A DNA stretch of 64,000 nucleotides, from positions 1 to 64,000 of the forward strand of contig NC_049904.1 in NCBI RefSeq assembly GCF_001411555.2, in the 5' to 3' direction. The notes under the pieces were generated by a model. The model saw only the letters and a program-made list of their open reading frames with translations, did not search any database and was not told the origin of the DNA. Shown piece after piece: positions 1 to 10,559 of the stretch. Positions within the stretch are counted from its first letter, which is position 1; each line of letters begins with the position of its first letter. This DNA comes from Juglans regia. Its lineage: Eukaryota > Streptophyta > Magnoliopsida > Fagales > Juglandaceae. Position numbers and translations under genes: made by a program.

Positions 1-1118
1 TATATACCCATCAACAGCCAACAGGTTGTTTACCAGGTGGTAGAGGAACAAGATCCCATGTCCCATTATGGTGAAGAGCATCTATTTCATTTTTCATAGT
101 TGTCCTCCATCCCGGATCATATAAAGCATTCTGAACTGTCTTAGGAACAGAAAGTTTTGAAAGTTGAGAAGTAAGACTTGAGATCAAGCATGACAAGAGA
201 CATATTGGATAATCGGATGTTGAGTAACACAAGAACGAGTACCTTCTCGAAGAGCAATAGGTGGAGAGTCCGAAGTACTAGGTAACTCAAGATCTAAATA
301 TGAAGACAAAGTTGGTGGAGAAATGGGAGCCAGGAGCTGCAAGCGACGTGAGTACACCTATAAAGGAACAAGGGGAGGCACTGAAGCTGGTTGGGTAAAA
401 GTGGGTGAGTGTGCAGGAGAAAGGGTAAGAGTAGGTAATGGTAGAGGATCACACTTAACAACCGAAGATGTGTTCGATAAATAGGGTATGGACTCAAAGA
501 AGGTGACATTAGCGCTCGTGAAGTAACGTCTAAGAGTAGGACTATAGCAGCGATATCCTTTTTGAGTCCGGGAATAACCAACAAAGAAACACTTGGTAGA
601 ACGTGGATCAAGCTTACCAAAGCATGGGCCAAGGTTATGAACATAGCAAACACACCCAAAGATTTTTGGAGGGAGAGAAAAAGATGGAGAGGAAGGGAAC
701 AAAATGGAGAAGAGAGAGGAACCATCAAAGACTGATGAAGGCATACGGTTAATAAGGTGACACGCAGTAAGAATACCATCACTCCAAAAAAGTTTAGGAA
801 CATGCATGTGCAGTAGAAGTGCTTGGGTTACATCTAACAAATGGCGGTTTTTACGTTCAGCCACCCCATTCTGTTGGGGTGTATAAGAGCATGAAGTTTG
901 AAGAACAATTCCTTTATTACTTAAGTAGCAAAAGCACTAGATTGATATTCTTTAGCATTGTCAGAATGCAAAACTTGAGCTTTTTGTCTAAATGAAGTTT
1001 TAATTTCTTCTCGCAAGACTTTGAATATGAAAAGAAGTTCAGATCGTGCCTTCATCAGAAACAACCATGTCATATGAAAATGGTCATCAACAAATGTAAC
1101 AACTATATGTTGAATGGA
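1..1118 (-). mobile_element. Ty1/copia retrotransposon fragment (integrase to start of RT), degenerate
   Basis: Read on the minus strand, the fragment begins in the integrase core (DDHFHMTW, then SDNAKEY), continues through [13 protein letters not shown] and the [16 protein letters not shown] motif typical of copia integrase C-termini, and ends at the first RT motif ([10 protein letters not shown]), running off the left edge. Frameshifts and stops (for example after PVGC) make it non-coding. It is the left-unit copy of the element that is more complete at 44602-47618. Confidence 0.85.
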
Positions 1119-1378
1119 TGCCCCGAATGAGGCTTGGGTCTGCCTCTACCTATTTATGAATTGCATTATTCTGGAATCTTTGAAGAGTTTAGTTCTACAG
1201 CGTGTTACATTGGTATTTTTTTTTTTTTATCATTATTCTAATTTCATTTGTATGTCTAGAGGACCAAGTTCACGAGTTTCTGGGTTTGACCTCCCAACTT
1301 TAGAGCCAATGGAGAAGTCAAAAATTTATCTTTTGGGGCTGAATTTATATTATAATAAAAAGCTTTTGTAAATAAACC

Positions 1379-1824
1379 AAGCCCCCTTAAACTGCGATCT
1401 CATTTGGAATTACCCCCTAACTATCAATTTTGGCAATCACTCCCTTAAGCTACTAAAATATTGCAATTCTCCCTCCTTAATTAATTTGGCATAAATGCCA
1501 TTGATAGAAAAATAAAAGTCATATAATCGTAAAAATAAAAAATAAATAAAAACTTTAAAAAATAGTTATGAAAAAGAAAAAATTGGGAAATTTTTTGGAT
1601 GAATAAAAAAATTTAAAATAGCATTAAAAACATGAAAAAAGATTGAAAAATCAAAAACTTGAAAAATGTGAAAAATATTTTTAAAAAAAATAGTTGGTAT
1701 ATTTTGTGGTTGTGTTAGAATTTATAGTGGTAATTTTGTCTTTGTAGGGGAGATGGTACGTTACAATCTTTTAGTTGAGTTAGGAAGGGGTAGCTGAAGA
1801 TTGGGTGGAAGTTTGAGTGGCTTT
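1379..1824. mobile_element. MITE-like element with degenerate inverted ends
   Basis: The left end (CCCCCTTAAACTGCGATCTC, then a run with TACCCCCTAAC) resembles the reverse complement of the right end (GCCACTCAAACTTCCACCC, then CTACCCCTTCCTAAC). The interior is AT-rich and non-coding. No clear target duplication is visible, so the exact limits are uncertain. Confidence 0.4.
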
Positions 1825-2068
1825 ATATTTTCCCCGAACAATCTTTTTGTATGTAATTTATATTTTTTATATATAATGATAGGAAACTATAAAACATAGG
1901 TGAAGACGCAAAAATACACACACACATATCTAACATGTTCACCAATCTGAAGATCTCTAACGTACAATATGGTTGTGACAGATCATAAATTGCAAACTAT
2001 GACACGTCCTGTTTTCTTGTGTTTAGGTTCTTCTAGCCCCTCCCCATGCCTCTGCCCATATTAAGTTA

Positions 2069-2253
2069 GGTTTGGATAGTGAGTTGAGATGAAAGTTAAA
2101 AGTGGGATAAAATATTATTATAATGTAATCTTTTAATATTATTATTGTTTTGGGATTTGAAAAAGTTGAATTGTTTATTGTATTTTGTGTGAAATTTGTA
2201 AAATTTGTAATGATGAGATGAAATGAGTTGAGAGCCCCTCTCAATCCAAACCG
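2069..2253. mobile_element. Short MITE, GGTTTGGATAGTGAGTTGAG family
   Basis: About 185 bp. The left end GGTTTGGATAGTGAG faces a right end whose reverse complement reads GGCTCGGTTTGGATTGAG. The core is AT-rich with the recurring AAAAGTTGAATTGTTTATT. A diverged relative lies at 29801-30007. It sits in KOR intron 3 of the upstream unit, just before exon 4. Confidence 0.65.
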
Positions 2254-2318
2254 AGCCTTATAGCTCTCTGGTCACATGTGGGTTTATTTCTGACAGGATC
2301 TTATTTTCTTGTGGTTAG

Positions 2319-3522
2319 GTTCTTCTAAGCCGTTTGCGGTTGTTCTTGAGCCCTGGGTATCCATATGAGGAAATTTTAAGGACATTCCACAATCAGACCA
2401 GCATCATTATGTGCTCATACCTTCCCATTTTCACTAGCTTTAATAGAACCAAAGGTACACTACCTCTTACTTCATTGACCTTATATCTGAAGCGAGGACT
2501 CCATTGACATTATATTGTTCCATATCTAGTAAGTATCCTTCTAGGAAGCATACCATTTCACAACCAGATTTGACTGAATCAATCAAATTTATTTTGTTTC
2601 ATTTTGTTCTTTAAATTCTCAATTCTTTTTAAGAAAAAGGGCAGCTGAAAAGTCATTTCATTTATGAAAATACCAATATTTGAATAACAATTCAAAAATA
2701 TAATTTTTATTCAATTCAGTCAAGTCTGGTTGTCAAATGGTATGTTAAGTATCCTTTCCCTAATTTAATGTGGATGGAATTCGTTCTGATTCTTTGGAGA
2801 GTCTTTGCAGGGGGTTTGATTCAGTTAAACCATGGAAGGCCTCAACCTCTTCAATATGTGGTCAATGCAGCCTTTTTAGCTACGCTCTATGGTGATTATC
2901 TCGAAGCTGCAGATACACCTGGTTGGTATTGTGGGCCCAATTTCTATTCAACCAAAGTGTTGCGTGAATTTGCCAAAACACAGGTACATGATGTTTTAAT
3001 CTCCTTCAATAAATTTATTTTACCAATAAGAAAAGGTCTTGTAGGGAACTTGACTCTGGTCACGTGATAATAAGTGGGTGCTGATAAATGATGGACAATT
3101 TACTGTGGTGTTACATGCAGATTGATTACATCCTTGGAAAAAACCCTCGTAAGATGAGCTATATTGTGGGTTTTGGTAGTCATTACCCAAGACACGCCCA
3201 CCATAGAGGTGCATCTATCCCTAGGAACAAGATCAAGTATAACTGTAAAGGAGGCTGGAAATGGCGGGACAGGACGAAGCCAAACCCAAATACATTGGTT
3301 GGAGCTATGGTTGCTGGCCCTGACAAGCATGATGGTTTCCATGATGTTCGTACAAACTACAATTACACAGAGCCGACTCTTGCTGGCAACGCAGGTTTAG
3401 TTGCCGCACTTGTGGCTTTGTCTGGTGATGGGACTACTGGGATTGACAAGAACACCATTTTCTCTGCAGTTCCCCCCATGTTTCCAACCCCGCCACCACC
3501 TCCCGCACCTTGGAAACCATGA
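2319..3522 (+). CDS. KOR: KORRIGAN-type endo-1,4-beta-glucanase (GH9), 3' exons 4-6, partial in window
   Basis: Three exons, 2319-2454, 2811-2983 and 3121-3522, are joined by GT-AG introns in frame and encode the C-terminal 236 residues of a GH9 enzyme. The GH9 signatures HHRGASIP and [11 protein letters not shown] are present, the latter carrying the catalytic Glu, followed by the proline-rich tail [12 protein letters not shown]. The matching exons 1-3 must lie left of the window, if they exist there. The sequence equals exons 4-6 of the complete gene ending at 50022 except for AGG versus AGT at 3273 (Arg here, Ser there, residue 536 of the full protein). Whether this copy is a separate functional gene depends on the unseen 5' part and on the duplication being real. 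Confidence 0.93.
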
Positions 3523-4714
3523 GTTATTGTGTCACCTCATCTTCTATTGCCAAGTGTGCTGTATGACTAATGAGTTTTTGGTGCAGTAATAGTTTATGGT
3601 GTTCGTATCTCCTTATTGTTAAGAGAAATGCTACGACGAAGAAGGAGATGCACATAAGAAAGCAATGACTAACTTCCTAAAGGCAATGGGTTGGGGCCTG
3701 GTTGGGGATTCCAGGGTCATGGCCAGTGTTAAGAATCGATCACTGATACTTGGGAATGTCTCTTTCTTTTGAGTTTTTTCGTATATGTAATATATATGTA
3801 ACCATTATCATTCTTTAGACAAGAATTTAACAGTTTGAAATGAGTTCACAAATCAATTTCTATCTTACTGAATCAATTTTGTTTTATTCGTCGTATTGCT
3901 TTTTTATTCTTCCTAGCTTTGAAATTTTCCATAAAATTTCCATCCAATGGTATCTTGACCTTCCCGCGGCAGATCTCGGTATTCATGTCAATATATTCTC
4001 GGTTTGTGCCAATTGATTTCAGCCATTACATGAGTTTTCAATTCTTGAACGTTGTTGGCAACGAACTTTCTCTTGGTAACGCTCTGGTTAATTGGAGAGA
4101 GGACTCAAACTGCAGACGACACCCGATCTCATTTTAGCCAGCGTGCTAGATTGTAAATTTATAATTTGTCTTCCGCTGAATGTTTCGCAGGGAGACAATT
4201 ACATTTGCACTCCCATATTGTCTCTTACGTTGTCATTGGCGACAGAATAGGTCACCATGCATGTATGTATTCCCCACGACTGAGATTGGATAGGTTAATT
4301 ATCTTAGTTGGAACGGTAGAGTTCATTTTCAATCAGTTACTTGCCACACGTTGGCTAACAATGGTAGTACGATCTATCCCTTGGTGCTGTTGGTTGCTAG
4401 GGCCAAGTCATTCCTTTCGGGAAAGTTATCTTTGACGTTAATCAGACTTGTAATCTTGGGGAATGACTGAAGTTAAGAATAAAGCAAGAGCTTCTTTGTT
4501 ACCTTTCCACTTTAACTTTTCTACATTCTGTGCATTACATAAGAATGGTCACCATGAATCAATGGGAGTTGTTTGTTTCCTCCCATTGCATTAACAACTT
4601 GCGTCCACATTATAATGTTCTCCTTTTAGCTTTTACATATTCTTTGCCTCCCCAGCACAACCATCTCTGTCATATATACAAAGATAACCTCGTTGTGAAC
4701 TGCATTACAAGGGT
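3523..4714 (+). other. KOR-MLO intergenic spacer (KOR 3' UTR, MLO promoter)
   Basis: There are 1.19 kb between the KOR stop and the MLO start, both on the plus strand. No credible coding segment is seen. A CATATATACA box at 4671-4680 lies 35 bp before the MLO ATG. That is too close for a TATA box unless the leader is very short, so the true promoter is probably further upstream. The same spacer occurs at 50023-51214. Confidence 0.6.
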
Positions 4715-7700
4715 ATGGAAGCGGAACTCAGTAGCTCCTTGGAGTATACGCCAACATGGATAGTTGCCCTTGTCTGCTCCATCATTATTCTTATATCTGT
4801 TTGTGCTGAGCGAGCTCTTCATCACCTTGGAAAGGTATTCAAATTGTCGTGTGAGCTCTAACATTATTATCATAATGCCCATAGCCTTAATTAGTTTGTT
4901 GTTTGTTGGTGTTGGCTTCCCCATTCAGTTCTTGACGCATAAGGAACAAGATCAACTATATGGAGCCTTGCAAAAATTAATGGAAGGTTTGCTGCTCTCT
5001 CTCTCTCTCATAAGCCACATTCATAAGCCACATTCATAGCCATTTTTGCAACCCTATAATCCTCCCTCTCTCATTTTAACTTGCAAATTCAGCATGTACA
5101 AATATTTACATTATTTGCTAATTAAGCCTGATCAATGTGCTCCCCTGATGCTTGTTTACAGAACTGATGCTTCTAGGGTTCATTTCCCTTTTGTTAACGG
5201 TCTTTCAAGGTTTGATAAGTCGTATATGCATACCATCTCATCTTGCATCTTCCATGCTTCCATGCAAGAGGGACAAGGGTTCCTCAAATGGTTCCGAACA
5301 TAACTCTCATCGAGCTGTAAGAAATCAACGACAGCTTCTGTCTGAAGTTACTAATACAGGGCACTGTCTAAATGAGGTGTGTTAAAATCTTTGATTATAA
5401 CTTATTTTTTATACCTAACTTATTTTATTCTCAAGATGCTTGTAAATATTGATGTGCTATATATACGTGTGAAAATGAATAATATGCATTCCATCCATTT
5501 CAAGTGCAAATGATATAAAGGTGTCGCCTTAAAAGACAAAAATGATGTTTATCATTGAAATGGAAGTATAAGCTATCTAATAAAGCGGATATTCAATTGA
5601 TCCATACTTACATCTCTTGTTTTTTTTTTTCTTTTCATACTCAGGGAAAGGTTCCATTGTTATCATTGGAAGCATTACACCAACTGCACATTTTCATTTT
5701 TGTATTGGCAGTTGTTCATGTGATCTTCTGTGTCACGACAATGTTTCTTGGGGGAGCCAGGGTAATCTATTCATGCCTCTTACTTTAGTTTCCACTGCAA
5801 AAAGTGTTTTTATAATTCTATTTTCTTTTAAGAAGCTGTTATGCCTTCTGTATCTTTGTGCCCTTTGTTCGTGATAATGTCGCAATTTGAAATCTGCATC
5901 GCTTTAGTTCATGACAAGAATTTGTGGTTTTTACTCTTAATCTATTGTCCATTTGTTGCATTATTTACAAGCTCTTTGACAAGAATCTCATAGTTTATGT
6001 AATTTTTCTTCTGCATATGTAGATACGCCAGTGGAAGCGCTGGGAGGACGAAATTGCGAAGGAAATTGCGCAGTCAAGGAGAGGTAATCTGAACCTAGAT
6101 TTGTAATATATATTGAATGATACTTTATTAGCTAATTGAATTTTTTTTTTAACTGGAATGAACACATAAATAATCTTTTATGCAGATCCAAGTGCAACAA
6201 GGGGCAGTAGCACTCATGCTAACAAGTTTGTCAAAGATCATGCAATGGGATATTGGAAAAGGACAGCTATTGTTAGTTGGATGGTGAGTTTGAATTTATC
6301 TTTCCCAATTTTATTGAAATTCACAAAGTATGAATCTTGAGGTATCTGCATTTTTTCTTTTCTTTCATTAATTAGATGAGCTTAGAGCTTATCTCTTCAT
6401 ACTTTAATATCCCCAAATTAGTCAGAAAAGAACTCCATTGATACAAAAAATTATAGTTATTTCTTTATAAATTACAAAAACATCGTACACTGCTTATTTC
6501 TTAAGCATGACTGTTATCATAGTGTTGTCTTAAACTTTCATAATATTGTTCAGTGTCTGTCTGTGTGTCTCTTAATTTTATACCTGCTATTTTCTTATTT
6601 AAACTAATTCCCAACTAAGCAAGATGAAAGTTTAAGACGTAGGAATTACTAAATCCTACTTTTTTCATCATGAAACAATAGGATTATGCTACAGCTCCCG
6701 CTGGGAGCTCCCGCTGGAGGTGTAGTGTTATTTTATATGTGTTTTGTTTAAGTAATTTTTTATATAGATATTTTATTATTTTAAAATATTTTAAAAAAAT
6801 AAAATAAATTTAAAACATCATTAAGAAAATACTTTCTTAATCAGAAAGTAAAAAAATATATATTAAAAAATACTGAATCATGAAGTAAAATAAAAAATTA
6901 TAAAAAATATTTTTAAAAAAATAAAATAAATTTAGAACATCATTAAAAACACTTCCTTAAATAGAAAGTAAAAAAAAAATCATTAAAAAATATTTTCTTA
7001 ATCACGAAGTAAAATAAAAAATCATAAAATATGATTTTTTATTTTACTTCGTGATTAAGAAAATATTTTTTAATAATATTCTGAATTTTTTTATTTCTTA
7101 AAACTATTTAAAATTATTAAAAAAATCTATATAAAAAATAACTTAAAAAAAACACATAAAAAATACACTACTAATCTCCAGCGGGAGATAAAGCATTTTC
7201 CGAAACAATAACATCAGTGCATTGTTTGTCATTTATAAATTTTCTAGTTTTTAAAACAGTAACATCAATGCACTCTTTGGATGCTCCAAGCCAAACAAGT
7301 CGAGGTAATCGCTACTTTTCCAATGCACACAACAGGCAATGAGTTAACTTATAGGATTTAGTACGTAATGCTATAGAGAGTAATGCAAACTAAAGTGTCT
7401 CTCCATGTATGGCGTAGAAGAAAAAAGATGAGGTCAATATTCTGCTATGCGATGCTTTCCAGCTCACCAGATGTGCCATCAGCAGTATCGTGTACTCTGC
7501 AAACTTGGCTCTCATGTTAAGGGCCTGGCCCACCAATGTTAAGAGCACAATGCACAGTCTGGACTGCATTATACATATAAAATGTGGCAGCTCAAATTAT
7601 TAACTCGTTTATAACAAACACACCATCTTGCATAGTGATATTTGGTATAATAGATTTTGTTCAAGGAATTGCTCTATGCTTGTGATAATGTTTGAAGACT

Positions 7701-9262
7701 TTTTATGTTTATTGGTAGATATCATTCTTCAAACAGTTTTATGGCTCCGTTACCAAGTCAGACTACATTGTACTGCGACAAGGATTCATCAAGGTCAAAT
7801 TTGCATCCTTTCTACATACATACGCATATCCAGTTTGTTTCATATGTTACTTAAATCTGTTTTTTTGCTTCCGAGCAGGAGTACTGCACTAACGATCCTA
7901 GTTTTGATTTTCACGAGTACATGATACGGACACTTGAAGTTGATTTCAAAAAAGTTGTAGGCATAAGGTAAAACCTAAAGGCATAGTTTAATTATTGAAC
8001 TATTTTCCAAGCGTCGGATTGTATTTTACACACTAACATTGCCACATTGTAGCTGGTACCTGTGGCTCTTTGTTGTGGCCTTTTTGCTACTGAATGTGGC
8101 AGGTAATTATGTGCTTAGATCTTGATTGTGTGCCTATACATCTCATTTCATGATTGGAATTCTGAATCTTACTCTTGTTTAAATTGAACAAGCAGGATGG
8201 CACACATATTTTTGGTTGTCCTTTTTGCCATTGATTGTAAGTGGCTTAGGTAGATTCCTAGTGGAAATCAGTTACTGTGAGTTATTTATGAATGGACATA
8301 ATTGGACTAATGTTTGAGATGGTTGGATTGACAGCTGCTACTCTTTGTGGGTGCCAAGCTAGAACACGTTATTACACGTTTGGCTATGGGGGTACAAGAG
8401 ATGAAGAGAGATGATCATGAAGCACAGCAGGTCACATATATGGCGAGGAAGGAGAAGGAGAAAGAACATGAAGCAGTAAGAGTGAAGCCTTCAAACGATC
8501 ACTTTTGGTTTGGTCGCCCTGCCATTGTTCTCGACATAATACACTTCATTTTGTTTCAGAACTCATTTGAGATTGCATTCTTCTTCTGGATCTTGGTGAG
8601 GAAACATATATCAGCTAGTTAGCTACGTAGTTCACATTTCGTTCCAAAACCGTACATCATACATACAACTGCATTATTAAGTTCTTCACATTTACTCCTT
8701 TGCAGAGCACATACGGATTCCACTCTTGCATCATGGAAAAAGTAGGTTACATTGTAACAAGACTTATTATGGGGTAATACTTGAGGGACGAGGAAATTAT
8801 GGAACATATTTTAATTTTTTGTTCTTGTCCCATCATATCATTCAGTTGCTCATGTGATAGTTTCTTTATGCAGGGTGATTGTTCAAGTGCTGTGTAGCTA
8901 CATCACCTTGCCTTTGTATGCTATTGTGACCCAGGTTAGATATACATGCTTCGTCGTTTGATCAATCGATAAGCTTCACCTGAGATATGAAAATCCTCAT
9001 TCTTTCTTACCTAATTTATTTTCACCACATGAAGATGGGTAGCAAAATCAGAGAACTATTTTTTCCTGGAGACGTGGGATCAATAATAGGTAGTTGGTTC
9101 AATGGCAACGAAGCACAAAGTCGCCCCTCTGAAGCAAGTCAGATACAAATGCAAACAATGAATAAAGAAATGACCCAGATTGGTCAGATTTCAGACCTAG
9201 CGACGATTGCGATTGAAGAAACTACAACATCAGTAACTGAGCTCCCTTCGGAAGCCCAATAG
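4715..9262 (+). CDS. MLO: MLO-like seven-transmembrane protein, copy 1
   Basis: Fourteen exons with GT-AG introns join in frame: 4715-4834, 4929-4986, 5162-5376, 5645-5761, 6023-6083, 6186-6283, 7719-7793, 7879-7967, 8053-8102, 8196-8236, 8335-8595, 8706-8773, 8874-8934 and 9035-9262. The result is 513 aa. MLO hallmarks in order are TPTWIVA and the first membrane helix (residues 14-33), [17 protein letters not shown] (about 59-76), the ICIPSHL...LPC cysteine loop, [19 protein letters not shown] (about 132-150), [54 protein letters not shown] and [11 protein letters not shown]. The cytoplasmic loop before DHFWF is longer than usual and highly charged ([13 protein letters not shown]). The C-terminus keeps the Trp of the calmodulin-binding helix but not its basic residues. 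MLO proteins sit in the plasma membrane; the clade cannot be assigned here. This copy has Tyr at residue 250, where the family and copy 2 have His. Intron 6 holds a MULE-type MITE. Confidence 0.93.
6681..7201. mobile_element. Mutator-like MITE in MLO intron 6
   Basis: 521 bp flanked by a perfect 9-bp target duplication GAAACAATA (6672-6680 and 7202-7210), the size expected for Mutator-like elements. Terminal inverted repeats: the left GGATTATGCTACAG then CTCCCGCTGG matches the reverse complement of the right end, GGAAAATGCTTTAT then CTCCCGCTGG. The interior contains a long near-perfect hairpin (about 6985-7065) centred on ATCATAAAATATGAT. There is no coding capacity. The left end has an extra CTCCCGCTGGGAG duplication. 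Confidence 0.8.
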
Positions 9263-9436
9263 CCTTTTCCAATGCTATGTGGCCATTATCTCAAGTCTTG
9301 CTTCAGAAACATCACATGCTATGTGGCAATTTGATTTCAGATGGTAAAAGTTCACTTTAAAGATGGATCATAAGTAAGATTTTTTCCTTTAATTTTCATT
9401 AAAAAAAAAAAACAGAAGAAATATTCTTTCTATAAT

Positions 9437-9442
9437 AATAAA
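9437..9442 (+). terminator. Candidate poly(A) signal of MLO copy 1
   Basis: AATAAA lies about 175 bp after the MLO stop codon, a plausible near-upstream element for plant 3' processing. There is no direct evidence of cleavage here. Confidence 0.4.
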
Positions 9443-9542
9443 GGTCTTAATCTTTCATTTTCTGATGTGTGTTGTAGACTTTATCAAGTATGTTGTGGAT
9501 CTTATAATATTGGGCAGTAAATTGAATGATTGTAATGGAAGT

Positions 9543-10526
9543 TGTAGAGACACTGGTTTAATTTGTGAGAAGGGAATGTAAAATATTCATTCACTGTTCA
9601 TAATTCCACAAGGCAAATCCCAACCTCCTAGATAGAATATTCCAAATACAAGACAATCGATAAAATCCCCTCTTGTCCCCCTCCCCCATTCCTTCTTACT
9701 TAGAGCATTCACATTCGATTTCCTAAATTTTTCTCTAAATTTTAGCTAAAAATGACACTCCCTATAATTTTATCCTAAATTTTACTCATTTTTAAAAAAC
9801 CTTCTACATCTCATTCCCTATCCTTTCTCTATTCTATTAAAATAATATTCTTCTATTATTTATTTATTACTTTTTTCTCTCACTTCCATTTTCAAACTTA
9901 ACTACTTAATATTTTTTCTTATGTTTTGAACTATTATTATAGTGAATATTTTAAACAAAAATTTAAATTATTTTTTAAGGGTTTAATAATATTTTTAAAA
10001 TTATTATTTTTATATTTTAGTAATTATTTAAATTATTTTTAAAAATATTATTTAAAAGTATAATAAATATGAGTATAAGAGAAAATGTAGTCGATTGAAA
10101 AAATAATTTATTTTATTTATTTGAATAAAATATTAATAAAAAATGATTTAGGGGATGAATAGTGGTATTTAGGGAACCACTGTTCATTTCCTAAATCAAA
10201 ATCCTAATATAGGGAATGGGATGGGATGGGGTTTTTGAGCTTTTTCCTAAATTTTTCCCTATAATTTAGGGATAATAGTAGTATGAGGAATGAGATGGGG
10301 ATGCTCTTACAGAGAAAATAACAAAATGCTAACTGACTCTCCCATGCAAACAACACAGGAGCAACAGAATAACAAAACGTAGCGTTCTAATTAAACTAGT
10401 GAACGACACCGTATAGGCCCTGATTACTGACCGCTTAACATGGCTTCCTCTCTTTCGACAGCCCCAATGCTCCAGACTTCATCTTCCCTCGATCCTTCTT
10501 CTGTATTCAGAACCGAGCACCTAACA
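9543..10526 (-). repeat. 3' LTR of gypsy chromovirus A
   Basis: Read on the minus strand it starts TGTTAGGTGC immediately after the purine tract TTAAGAGGGGGAC and ends GTGTCTCTACA, giving the expected TG...CA ends. About 600 bp of it is a nested MITE (9702-10307), so the original LTR was near 380 bp. Confidence 0.65.
9702..10307. mobile_element. Nested MITE-like element (AGAGCAT ends) in the gypsy LTR
   Basis: The left end AGAGCATTCACATTCG and the right end, reverse complement AGAGCATCCCCATCTCATTC, are followed on both sides by variants of CCTAAATTTTTCYCTA. The interior is AT-rich and non-coding. Such AGAGCAT-ended elements are common near plant genes. The superfamily is not assigned. Confidence 0.6.
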
Positions 10527-10559
10527 AGTCCCCCTCTTAAGCCCACAAGGTGCAGGTAA

